Part shown: one piece after another, positions 43,111 through 54,605 of the stretch | How positions within the stretch are numbered: the stretch's first letter is position 1 | How the letters are laid out: each line of letters begins with the position of its first letter | Assembly (NCBI GenBank): GCA_963931865.1 | Contig: OZ007506.1 | Location: 11,285,301-11,349,300 of the forward strand | DNA: 64,000 bases | Reading direction: 5' to 3' | From: Axinella damicornis | Lineage: Eukaryota > Porifera > Demospongiae > Axinellida > Axinellidae | The notes under the pieces: generated by a model | Seen by the model: the letters and a program-made list of their open reading frames with translations, nothing else | What the model was told of the DNA's origin: nothing | Database searches by the model: none | Position numbers and translations under genes: made by a program

Positions 43111-43687
43111 GTATGGCCGGAAAAATTGGCGGGGAATTTAATTTGGCGGTTTGGCGGATTATGAACGCACCGCCAAATTAAATTCCGCCAATACTTTGTC
43201 ATGAGGTGGGTGTGGGCGGGGTCTTGTAGCGACGCACACTTGAGCTCTCGTGCACGCACTAAAGTACCTCTGTCTCTGATCTGCCAGAAATAGCGAGCAA
43301 GCAGCTGATCTGTCAGGAATAGCAAGCAAGCAGCTGAACATGGCCGACGACGGTGCTCCTTCGCATCACTGCTACTGTGCATGGGTCCTTTTCGTTAGCT
43401 ACCACTCGCACGGCAGTTCCTCTCCAACACTCGCATCTCAGAGGTTTTTGTAGATGTGGTACCTCGAACACAGCTAGCTCTCCACCGCAAACTCGGACTC
43501 CATCGCAGCCTACTGACACAAAAGTTTCGCACGTAAAACCACCGAGCGTTCCGCGGCCACATGGCCGTGCGGTTAGTATGACATCATTGTCGCTCTGCAA
43601 ATTTCCAAATCCGCCAAATGCAATTCACAGCTTTTTAGAGCCAATCCGCCAAATTTAATTCTCGCCAAATTTTCTGGCCATATAGTA
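43111..43687. mobile_element. MITE with TACCGTATGGCCGG TIRs, copy 2
   Basis: Same ends and GGCGG box layout as 21072-21671. The internal minus-strand fragment retains VVANEKDP followed by VAVMRRSTVVGHV, a part missing from copy 1, but carries its own frame breaks. A duplicated flanking segment (TTGCCCAAGTTTTACTGCC) occurs both after the MITE and at 42660, indicating the MITE lies between two copies of a local duplication. Confidence 0.88.
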
Positions 43688-44094
43688 TTGCCCAAGTTTT
43701 ACTGCCATACACCCAGTAGCTCCTCACCTTCAGGTTTGCTATCCTGACAGCATATCTTCAGTGGAAGTGACAGATCACGGGCTTCAACAGATTCTCAGAC
43801 TCTCACGAACTGCAATGTAATGCAAAAGGTTTCAATAAGAACTACTGAACTTGGCCAGTCACATGCCACAGATGTCACCAAACAACGACATCAGTAATGC
43901 CAAGTGCAGTGTAATGCAATAAGACTACTAGACACTAGGAAAGAAAACAGTAGGTAAAAACTATTAACAATTGGCCTGTCACATGACACAGATGCTAATG
44001 TCTCTCTATACCAACTAGGATGAGCCTGAGCGAGCCCCAGACATGTACAACATGAACCATGTGTGTCTGTCTGTTTGTTCATACATCTAACCGT

Positions 44095-44760
44095 AAATAC
44101 ACACTTCTGTAGCTCACAAATGTTCTCTCGCGAACGATCCCTCATGATGCTTCTGTCCTTGCAATTCTTCTGTCCTAGCAAACGTTCCTCCCCACCGGTT
44201 TTTTCCCTCGCAAACGTTCCCTCACAAAAGGCGTTTGCTATTAACTCACAAGTGAAAATGCACGTGTAGTGGTATTTCATTTGCTGTTCTGGGCACCGTT
44301 GCCCATTCAAAGATGATCCCGAGGGTTGACAGTGAGTACGTACAGTGATCTCTTGTGTACACGTCATGTAGAGTTCATTCATTCGAATGTGCTGGATGCA
44401 GTACAAAAGATTGCTGTCATGTCGATAGGTTTTCACCTCTGTACAACCCATTCATTATGGCTAAAATCAGAACAGGTCACCAAGTGTGCTGTAGGTGTTC
44501 ACCAAGCCAGTGTGCTGTGGTATGGTTTTCGTATTCAACGAACAAGGTCACCCAAAACAGCAAAGCACAAGTGACAGCAACTGAAAACACCACTGCATGG
44601 ACAGCAAGTAATTAACCACATGATTACACTTCATGAGGGAACGTTTGTATGGAGCAACAGAGAACAGACGTGTCACAAGGGAAAGTTTATGAGAGAACAT
44701 TACTTTTTTGAGGGAATGTTTGTGAGGGAATGTTCGTGAGGGGGACCTTCACGGCCACCT
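44095..44760. repeat. Inverted repeat of AACGTTCCCTC boxes
   Basis: GCAAACGTTCCCTCACAAA-type units (44115-44230) have reverse complements, GAGGGAACGTTTGT and GAGGGAATGTTTGTG, at 44635-44750. The 400-bp centre is unique. This is a loose foldback with reiterated arms. Confidence 0.6.
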
Positions 44761-45357
44761 ACAAAGTATACCTCACAAGTACCTAATGTCATACAAATGC
44801 ATACATCATGTACTCACATGCACATACAGACACATAGACCCAAAACGGAACACACACACGCACATGTGCACATACACATCGAGCAGATGTCAACAGAAAG
44901 GTTAATTTTCATTCAACGGTCGCTCGGTGACATGAGCATAGTTTAGGTTACGGCATAAAATTACTGCTACAATAGCATTCGAAAGCATAGTAAAATTTTC
45001 AGTGGATCTAGCCAATGTCCAACACTGCTCTACCTCGATTATGTTCAAGGCCTGGATCTCTCTCCCTGCTGGTCTTTGTTGAGCGTCCACAGCACTCACA
45101 GAATTTGGAACACATGCACAGCTCAGAGAGTATACAGCTTTAAAAGCCTTAGAATTGCTTGATCTTGTTCCCAGACAGAGCACAGTCTGGGAACAATGCA
45201 ACATCGCTGTGCCCAGCCAGATAAAACACCACACCATACTTTACTAGGCTCTGGCATCATGATAGCAGCAGGGACGCGTATAGTACAGCCAAGGTTACTT
45301 TAGCAGGCTAGCCACCTTGAGTGTGGAAAAGAATCAAGGGTTTCATTGACCTTTCAA

Positions 45358-45384
45358 CCCCCCCCCCCCCCCCCCCCCCCCCCC
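45358..45384. repeat. Poly-C tract, 27 bases
   Basis: C27 following TTTCAA. Confidence 0.85.
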
Positions 45385-45387
45385 TGG

Positions 45388-45785
45388 GGTTGACAACTAG
45401 CTAAACCAGACCCTTCGCGCAGGGGAGGAGGAAAGGGTCTGGGCAGGTGCCTACATTTGAGTTGTCCTCACGGAATGTAATTATGCGCGGTAATTGGTGA
45501 TCAACTGTGATACCACGCGTACGATCACAGTCGAACTGCTTGTTGCTCTTCTCGACTTTTGTCAGACACTCGCGGGTAACGCGGTACGGCAGAGCGATTT
45601 GCCGTGTCTAGTCGCTGGGACACCGAAAGCCTGGAGAAAAGTCATTTCCCTGACGTCATTCGCAATCAACACTTCTGATTCGTTAGGTCAACATTCCAAC
45701 CTGGGGACAACTCGAATGTAAGATGGTGCACAGACCCTTTCCTCCTCCCCCACGCGAAGGGTCTGGTTCCGAGACTAGCTAACAT
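45388..45785. mobile_element. Foldback with CCAGACCCTTCGCG arms
   Basis: AACCAGACCCTTCGCG plus GGGGAGGAGGAAAGGGTCTG near 45395-45440 is repeated in inverse at 45728-45772, which ends GGTTCCGAGACTAGCTA. The right end has the CGAGACTA tip of the small palindrome family, suggesting a larger relative. The interior has an unrecognised short frame. Confidence 0.6.
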
Positions 45786-46189
45786 AACCATGTCTACAGG
45801 GTTTTTCTATTATCATACAGGACTCTTTCCCTCCCTCTCTACTTCTCCCCATCCTCTTACCTTAGCTTCGAATAGACATGACTAGATGGACCACACTCAC
45901 ACGTCACAGCATTGTCTGCTTCTCGGTCTAATTAATAGAACAACCTCAGCCTCGTTCCCAAACGCTCAAGCCTTATCAAGCGGCATGGGGTCCGGGCACC
46001 ATCCTACATGTACTTCTAGTTTTTCCAGTAGTATGAGTCACTTGGATGGGCTAGTAGTAAGCCTTTTCTTGTGATAAACATAATATACTCCTGATGAACT
46101 GTCACCCTGACCTTGACAGCCGTGGCTGTCAGTAGGCCCTAGCGGTACTGCTTACATACGATAAAACATTCAAAGTCCACTACAAGGGC

Positions 46190-46562
46190 ATCAACAGAGG
46201 GAGCGCCAATGGCAGAGGGCCTACTGGAGGAGGCCAACGCCATCGGTGAACGAAGGAAAACGACAGAGACGGTTACACGCTCATCACAGCCCATACTTTA
46301 CGCGTGCACAGATCCTTTCCCGCCAAATCATGCCACGGCTACGAATGTCAACCAATCAGATCATTGCGTTACCGGCGCGTGCACAGTTGCTAGCACGCGC
46401 ACGCGCTACTGTCAGGAAAACGACAGAGACTGACACACGCTCATCACATCCCACACTTTACGCGTGAACAGATCATTTCCCACCAAAACGTGAACGGCTA
46501 CGGATGTCAACCAATCAGATCATTGCGGTACCGGCGCGTGCACAGTTGCTGGCACGCGCTAT
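46190..46562. repeat. Dispersed repeat plus two-copy tandem duplication, about 162 bp apart
   Basis: The left part matches 36238-36355. GACAGAGAC, ACACGCTCATCACA, ACTTTACGCGTG, AACCAATCAGATCATTGCG and ACCGGCGCGTGCACAGTTGC each occur twice (46261-46402 and 46423-46556). Confidence 0.75.
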
Positions 46563-46714
46563 CCGCAGGCTTCTCGGGTATATAAAGAGAGTCAAGTTGT
46601 GTCCAAGCTATTCGGGTTAGGTTTAGCGCGGGTGAGGTTAAGGTGAGGTGAGCCCTCACCCTAACCTTACCCTAGCTGAATACCTTTCACCGCCAGGGTA
46701 AGTTCTGGTATAGG

Positions 46715-47106
46715 TAGTGGGGGGTGGGGGAGCATGGGTGGGTGGGAGCATGGGGGGTGGGGCTGGGGTGGGAGTATGGGAGTTGGGAGCATGGGAGGGT
46801 GGGAGCATGGGCGGGTGGGAGCATGGGCGGGTGGGAGTATGGGCGGGTGGGAGCATGGGGGTGGGGGCATGGGCGGGTGGGAGCATGGGGTTGGCGGATG
46901 GGAGCATATGTATGCGGCTTGGGTGGGAGCATGAGAGGTGGGGCTGGGGTGGGAGCATGGGGGGTGGGAGCATGGGGGTGGGCTGGGGTGGGGCTGGGGT
47001 GGGAGCATGGGGGGTGGGGCTGGGGTGGGAGCATGGGGGGTGGGTGCATGGGGGTGAGGCTGCATGGAGTGGGAGCATGGGGGTGGGGCTAGGGTGGGAG
47101 CATGGG
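46715..47106. repeat. G-rich minisatellite, unit about 15 bp
   Basis: About 25 units of GGTGGGAGCATGGGG with variants. GGG runs are closely spaced on one strand, so G-quadruplexes are expected. All six frames are open over hundreds of bases, so the apparent 120-140-codon proteins are artefacts. Confidence 0.9.
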
Positions 47107-47129
47107 GTGACTGTGTATCAACTGGAATA

Positions 47130-49450
47130 CTAAGCTGAAAACTTGACTGTATTATAATTTATATATAAATTTTACTGACAATGGAAGGCCGGAGGACCCA
47201 TATGTCAAGAGTACAGATGAATACAAATACACAATTGTTAAAGTGAAATTACATTTTCCATGAAACTATGGTACACAAACACACCTGTGAGCCAGATGAT
47301 ACGAACATTCTTTGAGTGCAAAATAAATATTAGCTTGTCAATAGAGCTCATGTGGGGAAAGGAACTGTTGAGGGATCTGCAGCAGTTAAATAGTTCGTCT
47401 CTGTAATAACCTCGCCACAACCGGCAAGTGATCAGAAAATGGGTTTTATCCTCAATTTTGCTACACCTTGGACAGAGACGTTCCTCCAGTGGAGTAGGTT
47501 TAGGGAGGGAGTATCGGCCCGTTTCAATCCTTAGTGAGTGGGAACCAGACCGTAGTCTAGCCAGTTGGATACGAATGTGTTGTGGGAGGTTGAGGTATGG
47601 TTAAAATTCAAGCCTTGTTTTGAACAAACGGTATGTTCTCAATTTTCTGGATGTTGCCAGATCACTTATCCATTGTTGTTGATATTGGTCCCAAAGTCTT
47701 TGCGTAAGCTTTTCAATGAATAGGTCATGTGGAATACTGTCTGGGTTGTTCCAGATATGGGAAAACCCTGCTTTGTCGAGCACTGTCTTGACTGCCTGTG
47801 CCCACTGACTGGGCTGCTCAGAAATATTTAGTTGGTATGCTTCCTGCAATAATGGAGGGATGTCCCAGTGTGTTGAAATACGCCACCAATACTTCACCAT
47901 AGCAATCTTTCAACACCTCCAGCCTCACCTGCTTCTAGGTGCTGTTCCAAATCAGCTATAAACAAATTGAACAGTAGGGGACTGAGGTTACACCCTTGAC
48001 GCACACCTTTTCTACATGGGAAGTGAGAGGAGACCTCAGTTCCCAGCTGAACTACTGATATGGCGTTCGCATACATACTTTGAAGCAGGGTGAGTATCAT
48101 ATTGCTAACTCCCAGCGATGCTAGCTTGGTCCATAGAGCACCATGACTAATTGAATCAAAAGCCTACTTGAAATCCACAAAGCAGGCAAATAAAGGTTTG
48201 GCTTTCATCCTGTAGAACTGGATAACTGAGTTTAGGATATATTGGATCAGTCGTTCTTCGGCCATGACGAAAGCCAAACTGTGTTTTTGTTGTTTCAGCC
48301 CAATCTAGCAGTCTGACCCTTATGATGGCAGTAAAAATCTTGCCCATGACACTGAGGAGGATAATGCCTCGGTAGTTGCTAGGATCCAGTTTTTCACCAC
48401 TCTTGTGAATAGGTTTGATAAAACCGATGCTCCATGTTGAGGGGTAGATGCCTGAGGTTAACACCTGATTCAAAATGTCTCTAAGGAAAAATACCAGCCG
48501 AGAGCTTAAAAAAGGCTGGCGTTAAGCCATCCCAACCAGGTGCTTTGTGAGATTTGAGTTGAGCAATTGCCGACTCTACTTCTTCCATTGTAATGGGAGA
48601 GTCCGTCGATGGATTTCCCAGTCTACTTTCTCCCAGAGTGACCTGACTATCCAGTGGGGCTGGGCCGAGATTGAGCTCCTCAAAATGTGCTTTCACTGCA
48701 TCCAGAGGGATAGGGATACGTTCAGGTGTTTGCTGCCCTGAGGCTCTATGGGGCTCCTCATTCTAAACGACTCCAACTCATCATGGAGATTCAAAGCTGC
48801 TTGGCGTTTTTTCCTTCTGACCATGGCCTTGTAGCTCTTTCTGGCTGTTAAGTACTTATCTCTTGTCCACGGGTCGTCTGCCTTAGATTTAAACAGCTTT
48901 CCCAACTTCCTTGTTAATCGTTTTTGTTCCTTACATTCATGCATGATCAAACCAAGAGTTTCTGGGGAATTTCTTATTTGTTCTAGTAAGGCGTTTGTTT
49001 GCATGTTATCCCAGGACATCTTGAAGGAGGTTTGTAAAGTGAGATGCCGTTTCTTCTACTGGTCTAGAATTGATAGCGGAGGAGAGTTCAACAAGTTTGG
49101 ATTGGAAGCCAGTAGTGTTCAGTTCTGCTGCTACTTTCTCTTCGACTTCCTCTGACCATGAAAAGGAAGAGAGTGAGAGAGATGGTTCCAAAGTTAGTGG
49201 GTGACTGGCCTCATATCTGCCAAGGAGGTCACAGCGGCATATCCTCTGAGGTGTTCTGGGAGGTTATGCAAATACACCATTGAGTCATTTCCGCAGACAG
49301 TGCTGGTACTCACTGAGCAGTGATCAGACAGAGTGGAGATTACATCTATCTTAAAGTTGGAAATTCGCTTCAGCAGGGTTTCTGATACGATCGTATAGTC
49401 AACTACACTGTTTACTAGTTCACCCAAGCAGTTGGGGGCTCCAATATAAT
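47130..49450 (-). mobile_element. Non-LTR retrotransposon, 5'-truncated and internally deleted
   Basis: Read on the minus strand from 49450. The end of the AP-endonuclease comes first (DYTIVSETL, then STLSDHCSV with the SDH motif). A linker with KAPGWDGLTP follows, then RT motifs (GFIKPIHKSGEKLDPSNYRG, FGFRHGRRTTD, and GVRQGCNLSPLLFNLFIADL). A C-terminal tail has VKYWWRIS and a Cys/His motif, CPRCSKIEDKTHFLITC. Several frameshifts interrupt it. The catalytic Y/FADD box and the thumb, normally between FIADL and VKYWWRI, are missing: GGVE at about 47905 runs almost directly into MVKYWW. It cannot encode an active RT. The 3' tail near 47185 resembles the tails at 55709 and 56683. Confidence 0.85.
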
Positions 49451-49584
49451 CTTCCTAGATTGTCTCAGTATACGTAGATATCATGTGACTCCTCCAGCTG
49501 CTGCATTTCTTAAGCATGATATATAGTGCAACCATTCTACTGAAACTCGGAGCGAATACTGTTTAGGGTACTAGAGAAGGTGAC

Positions 49585-50260
49585 ACCATCCATATTCGGA
49601 CGCGAAGTTGTACAATTGCGGGAAGTGTTCCGTCGATAGTGCACATCCATCTCACTGTGTGTTGCAAGTTTGGTGTTGCTTCTCTTGTTTGGCTCTGGAG
49701 TTATAATCTGTCAAAGACAAAACTCTGAAACAGCTATAATCGGACAATTGTATGCATTATCGGACGCCGCTCTCCATTGCGCTTGCTCTGAACCAGTTTT
49801 TGGGCGGGATTTCTGCAACGTGGTGGAGTCCAAGATCCTTCTGCTGCACGCCTGATTTTTGGTGTTGTAGCTGCCTCAGGCGCTGAGGGCTGTCATTCGA
49901 ATGTTGACCAAGTCTCGCCCTCTTTTGATCGGGCAGTGGATTTCGCCGTGTTTTAGGGCCACGATGCGGGCATCACTGAAATGTGCAGCTTCTCAGCAAC
50001 ACAAAGGTACAAGTCCGGTGTTCGTGTTGTTCTCGAGGGTCTTGGGCTCCACCAAGCTGCAGAAATCCCGCCGAAAACTGGTTCAGAGGGAGCGGCGTCC
50101 TACAATTGTCTGATTATAGCTGCTTCAGAGTTTTAACTCCAGAGCCAAACAAGAGAGCAACACCAAACTTGCAACGCACAGTGAGATGGATGTGCACTAT
50201 CGACGGAAGGTCACGCCCACTTCCAACGTCCGCGCTAGCGCGTCCGAATATGGATGATAA
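49585..50260. mobile_element. Foldback element with about 240-bp arms
   Basis: The left arm (49585-49845) and right arm (50015-50260) are inverted copies sharing CCATATTCGGACGCG, CCGTCGATAGTGCACATCC, TTTGGTGTTGC and CTGAACCAGTTTT. Arms are gapped relative to one another. About 170 bp lies between them. The frames at 49901-50363 overlap the right arm and are not convincing genes. Confidence 0.8.
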
Positions 50261-50350
50261 TGGGAGACGAAGACTTGGGGCGCTCAACAGGTCTTGGGTA
50301 GTCTGCGCCTGTACCAAGACTGAGAAGAAGGGAGGCTTGCCTCGCCAGAA
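50261..50350. repeat. Dispersed repeat, also at 53268-53352
   Basis: GACGAAGACTTGGGGCGCTC and TCTTGGGTAGTCTGCGCC with TGTACCAAGACTGAG occur in both places, with about 90% identity by eye. Confidence 0.75.
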
Positions 50351-50502
50351 GTCCCTGGCGTAGGGGACTTGCAGGGGGGGATGCAGGATGTTTGAAAGGG
50401 AGGGGCTAATAACACAATTGAACGCTGCCGAAGGCAGCGCATAGAGGCGTGTAGCGACGATCAGTCCGCCCGAAGCGTGGAAAAAATTTTCGCCTTCATT
50501 TT

Positions 50503-50795
50503 TCAGTTGTCAGGATGGGCTCTCGTGGCATTTTCGTGCTTTGCACTGCAAGTTCCAGATGTACGAGTAGCAACACGAGTTCCAGGATAGATGCTGGAGA
50601 GAGACTCCGCGCAAAGCGCGGAAAAATTTTTTCGCCTTCATTTTTCAGTTATCAGGATGGGCTCTCGTGGCACTTTCGTGCTTTGCACTGCAAGTTCCAC
50701 ATGTACGAGTAGCAACACAAGTTCCAGGATCGATGGTGGAGAGAGACTCTGCGCAAAGCGCGGAAAATTTTTTCACCGTCATTTTTCCGTCGCGT
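50503..50795. repeat. Tandem duplication, unit about 137 bp
   Basis: Two copies of CAGGATGGGCTCTCGTGGCA, TTCGTGCTTTGCACTGCAAG, TTCCAGGAT and GGAGAGAGACTC. A diverged third copy (ATGGGCTCTCTTAGCGCC) lies at 52780-52830, beyond the long-TIR element, so that element probably inserted into this array. Confidence 0.75.
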
Positions 50796-51484
50796 AGAGC
50801 TTTACGTAAAATAGCAAAAAATCCCACGTGTAGTACGTGGGACGATTTTACGTGCCCAATCCCACGGGTAGTACGTGGGACGATTTTACGTCAACAACTC
50901 CTCCACGTACAGTACGTGGGACGATTTTACGTACGCCCAAATTACGTAAAATCCCCCAGTGTAAGTTGGGATAGTATATCTTACGGGGCAGGATTTTACG
51001 TCGATTGAAGTGACGTAAAATCTTCCCTCGTAAGATGCATGGATCGACGGACGCAAGATACGGAATATGCATGAGTGATATAAGTGGGAGGAGCTGGGTA
51101 AAAACTGCAATTGGAGGGAGGGCGGGGCTAGACGTGATGGGCTGGGCGCGGAGGATAGGTTAACCATGAATCTCATTAAGTAGATCCACGGCCATACACG
51201 TAGCTGTATGTGGCCATTTGTGCAGTAAATTAAGACGACGTTGGTCCTGCGGGAAGTATCTACATACTGTATACGTATTGAGCATGCATGTGCATTCAGC
51301 ACTGGCCCTGGCCCTTACGTAACCTGATTGCCCTACTTCCTGCCGGACCAATAACCACTTTGTACAGTCATGTGAATTTCATGATGTACACCTGCATAAC
51401 AGATATTCCGTGTTCCGTCACAGACATGAATAGATAAGGTTATATATAAATTTAAGTTGATGAATGTTGCCATGGCATACCGCA

Positions 51485-52001
51485 TTACATAAGATATGAA
51501 GTGAAGTGATAGTCTGCCTTGAACAGACAGTATGAGTTTTCAACTGAAAAAAGATAAGTGGCTTGTATAACAATGGGTAGGAACTCACCATTGTGTAGAG
51601 TTGCTGCTGTTGTATAGTGCATAAGTGTTCTAGGAAACAATGCGATCATCTGCCTTGAAGTATAGTCACTTGGGAAAAAGGCCGCATACTGATCATTTGT
51701 TGGATTGTACTGGGTCACCATGCCTGCCCACCAAGTATTTGCGGTACCATTCTCGTTTTCAAACTCCATTATTTTCCCATATCTGGGGTGATGCACTGCT
51801 GTTTACTTGTGTGTGAACACAAGTAAACACTTGGGTGGTGGTTGGTTGTATAACGTCCATTTTCCTTTTCCTACATCTGAGAGCGCTTTTACCCTTACTA
51901 GTGTTCATTAGATCTTTAAGCACTGACTTACTGGTGCCTTGAAAGCTGCATTTCTTATCAGGTGGTCCATATTGGGCATCCGGATCCTGGTGTCTAGACA
52001 T
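51485..52001 (-). pseudogene. Tudor-like domain fragment inside long-TIR element
   Basis: Two adjoining minus-strand frames. The first (52001 to about 51762) begins MSRHQDPDAQYGPPDKKCSF and is basic (KSALRCRKRKMDV). The second (51796-51485) reads GKIMEFENENGTANTWWAGM, VTQYNPTNDQYAAFFPSD and IALFPRTLMHY. The pattern W-W/Y-x-G-x-V, then a short loop, then Y-x-x-F-F-P-S-D resembles Tudor/SH3-like chromatin-reader folds. They are separated by a perfect 13-bp hairpin (TGTTTACTTGTGT and its inverse, 51800-51829). The hairpin or a small intron may explain the frame change. The assignment is tentative. Confidence 0.4.
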
Positions 52002-52014
52002 GTGTTCCAGCCAA

Positions 52015-52423
52015 TGTTGTTTTAGTTAACTACAACTAAAACTATAATGCATTAAAATTAAAACTAAAATGAGGACTGTCGCAGCCTGTTAATTAAAACT
52101 ACAACTAAACTAATATTTAAATCACCCCAAAAAGTGGTTACTAAAAGAGCCTTTACTAATTAGCCCTTTGGAGATTTAGTAATTAAAACTAAAAACTAAA
52201 CAATGCGACTTCTACCTAATTATAACCAAAAACTACCCGCCCCACCTGTGCAGCCCCTGTCACAAGCCTAGCCCCACCCCTTAGCTGTACAGCTAGCCTA
52301 GGCCCACCCTACCTGTGCAGCTAGCCTAGCCCCGCCATCCGTCTAGCCCCACCCCCAGTTGTACAACTCGCCTCCAATTGCAGTTTCATCCAGCTCCTCC
52401 CACTCCCTACTTATGCAGCTAGC
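52015..52423. repeat. A-rich and C-rich simple sequence inside element
   Basis: AACTAAAACTA-type sequence (52020-52210) is followed by repeated GCTAGCCTAGCCCC/CACCC units (52230-52430), the last of which runs into the right TIR. Confidence 0.6.
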
Positions 52424-53145
52424 CTAGCCCCGCCCTCCAATTGCAGTTTTTACCCAGCTCCTCCCACTTATATCACTCATGCATATTCCGTATCTTGCGT
52501 CCGTCGATCCATGCATCTTACGAGGGAAGATTTTACGTCACTTCAATCGACGTAAAATCCTGCCCCGTAAGATATACTATCCCAACTTACACTGGGGGAT
52601 TTTACGTAATTTGGGCGTACGTAAAATCGTCCCACGTACTGTACGTGGAGTTGTTGACGTAAAATCGTCCCACGTACTACCCGTGGGATTGGGCACGTAA
52701 AATCGTCCCACGTAAGTACTACACGTGGGATTTTTTACTATTTTACGTAAAGATATGCACGACCCATTTTTCAGCCATCTAGATGGGCTCTCTTAGCGCC
52801 TTCGACCTTTTGCACTGCACTCGCTGCCTTCTGGTTCCCGTGTCATCCGTGAACGTCTTATCCTCGACGTGAACAGGTAAATGTGACTAGTCATGAATCA
52901 CCAATTAATGTCAAGTCCGACGAAGATTCGCCGTGGTCTGAACTGAGAACCGTTTTCGTCCCCAGCACGAGTTGACTCTGTATCTGATTCATTCTGACTG
53001 TCACAAGCTGTTTCCGTTGGAAAAAGTCCAGCACTGAGCTTCCTTTCAACTTCTTTGTTGCTAATTCCACTGTAAGTCCGGTACTCGTGTAAATAAGGGG
53101 TGTGGTCGGAACTGGAAAGGGGGGGGGCTACAGCCCCTTGTAGCC

Positions 53146-53146
<1 letters not shown>

Positions 53147-53181
<35 letters not shown>
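53147..53181. repeat. Poly-C tract, 35 bases, at a transposon-like end
   Basis: C35 followed by TGGATCCGCCCCTG. The inverse, CAGGGGCGGATCC, is a common terminus of animal DNA elements as far as I recall, and GGGGGGGCTACAGCCCC precedes it. Confidence 0.7.
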
Positions 53182-53184
53182 TGG

Positions 53185-53440
53185 ATCCGCCCCTGACTTG
53201 AGGACGCCCGACGTTACAATACATGATGGACAAAGGGAGGTGGCGGCTCCTGCACACAAGTTGAAGAAGACGAGACGAAGACCTGGGGCGCTCAACAGGT
53301 CTTGGGTAGTCTGCGCCTGTACCAAGACTGAGGGGAAGGGAGGCTTGCCTCTCCTGGCGTAGGGGGCTTGAGGACGCCCGACGTTACAATAATGGACAAG
53401 GGAGGTGGCGGGCTCCTGCACACAAGTTGACTGTCGACGA
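53185..53440. repeat. Duplicated segment, two copies
   Basis: TTGAGGACGCCCGACGTTAC and GGGAGGTGGCGGCTCCTGC with CACACAAGTTGA occur at 53192-53262 and 53368-53430. Between them lies the dispersed repeat shared with 50261-50350. Confidence 0.7.
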
Positions 53441-53447
53441 GTTGACC

Positions 53448-53742
53448 AAGACAACTTTTGTCCTGTACTGCTGATATATGAACTGACAAGACAACTTTTG
53501 TCCTGTACTGCTGATATATGAACTGACAAGACAACTTTTGTCCTGTACTGCTGATATATGAACTGACACTTGACCAAGACAACTTTTGTCCTGTACTGCT
53601 GATATATGAACTGACACTTGACCAAGACAACTTTTGTCCTGTACTGCTGATATATGAACTGACACTTGACCAAGACAACTTTTGTCCTGTACTGCTGATA
53701 TATGAACTGACACTTGACCAAGACAACTTTTGTCCTGTACAG
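53448..53742. repeat. Tandem array, seven units of 40 or 48 bp
   Basis: Units contain GACAAGACAACTTTTGTCCT then GTACTGCTGATATATGAACT; the later units add CACTTGAC. Each unit holds the inverted pair GACAA..TTGTC. The 48-bp period is a multiple of three, which keeps all minus frames open. Confidence 0.92.
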
Positions 53743-54395
53743 CTGTCTTTTACGTGGACCTATTCATCCGAGATGTACTGCTTTCTACATGTCTGTCCCC
53801 AACCCCAATGTGTATTTGACCGATGGAGAGTGGCCAATGGAGCTGGTTGAGTGCTCCAGGGTGATGGTGAGAAATTAATGCCGTCTTGTCTAAGGTCTTC
53901 ATACCTTAGTTTGATGCCCAAATCCAAGGATCAACTCCCTTTACGACCTGACATTCCAGAATGCAGTAATGTCACCATGCACTTAAATCATTCATGTGTG
54001 TATGTATTCTGTGTTTGTTCAAATTCTTGCTTGTTGTACCGGTCCCTTCTGGGGTTATTCGATGAAACTTTGAACTTTGGATGATGGTGTCTGATAATTG
54101 ATAACTTTCTCTATGTAGCTGCTGCCTGAACCAACAAGCCTATTGTAGAGAATCAGGATCAACAGCTACACTCTAGAGGTAATAGTTGAATACTGGCATG
54201 ACTAATGATTTGGTGGTCCTTTCCAATGGTTAGATATACTGGCCGCTGCCATGAACCCCATATACAAAAAGAGTAGCGCAAAAGATAGTAGCTAAACAAT
54301 GAAATATCACCAAAATCACAGAAATATAGCCAGCAGCAACTTGAACATCAAACACAGACTACATGTAATGGCAATGCTCAAACTTGTTCCATGCA
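53743..54395. other. Non-coding spacer
   Basis: No gene or repeat supported. Confidence 0.35.
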
Positions 54396-54399
54396 GGAT

Positions 54400-54605
54400 T
54401 CACCACAATGGGGGTGTGCGGTCGAGAGTGTCTAGTGCTGTGTTAATTCAGGCACTGTCTTCCCCTTTTAACAAAAAGGAATTTGCTCTTCAATCCTGCA
54501 TACAGACTCCAGAGAAACAAGTTTGAGTAATGGTAGCTAACTCAAGTGACCAGAAAACATTCCGCACTGGAGATGCATGCGGCATTCCTGGGTTATGGTC
54601 TTGAA
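54400..54605 (+). mobile_element. tRNA-derived SINE, decayed copy 3
   Basis: The promoter head is eroded (GTCTAGTGCTGTG, CAGGCACTGTC). The body (AAAAAGGAATTTGCTCTTC) and tail (CTCAAGTGACCAG, ATGCGGCATTCCTGGGTTAT) match copy 1 at 15848-16150. Confidence 0.6.

Larger units (their letters stand above)
50800..52752. mobile_element. Large element with about 330-bp terminal inverted repeats
   Basis: The arms 50800-51131 and 52424-52752 are nearly perfect reverse complements, starting CTTTACGTAAAATAG. Each arm contains about three copies of a 50-bp subrepeat, made of CCCACGTAC..GTACGTGGG palindromes and the box ACGTAAAAT, and then a conserved 180-bp inner part ending CCTCCAATTGCAG or its inverse. 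The 1.3-kb interior carries two minus-strand coding fragments (separate entry). No transposase is seen and no clear target duplication could be found. Confidence 0.9.

Noticed and set aside
43891..44451. 186-codon minus-strand ORF
   Set aside because: No recognisable motif; it runs through the AACGTTCCCTC inverted repeat and unrelated unique sequence, with no supporting splice or start context.
46717..47133. Long open frames of 120-140 codons on both strands
   Set aside because: They are translations of a 15-bp G-rich minisatellite without stops; six-frame openness and period explain them.
53128..53726. ORFs of up to 197 codons, and a CRISPR-like look of regular repeats
   Set aside because: The repeats are contiguous 40/48-bp units without unique spacers, and the period keeps frames open. 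Not CRISPR, not a gene.
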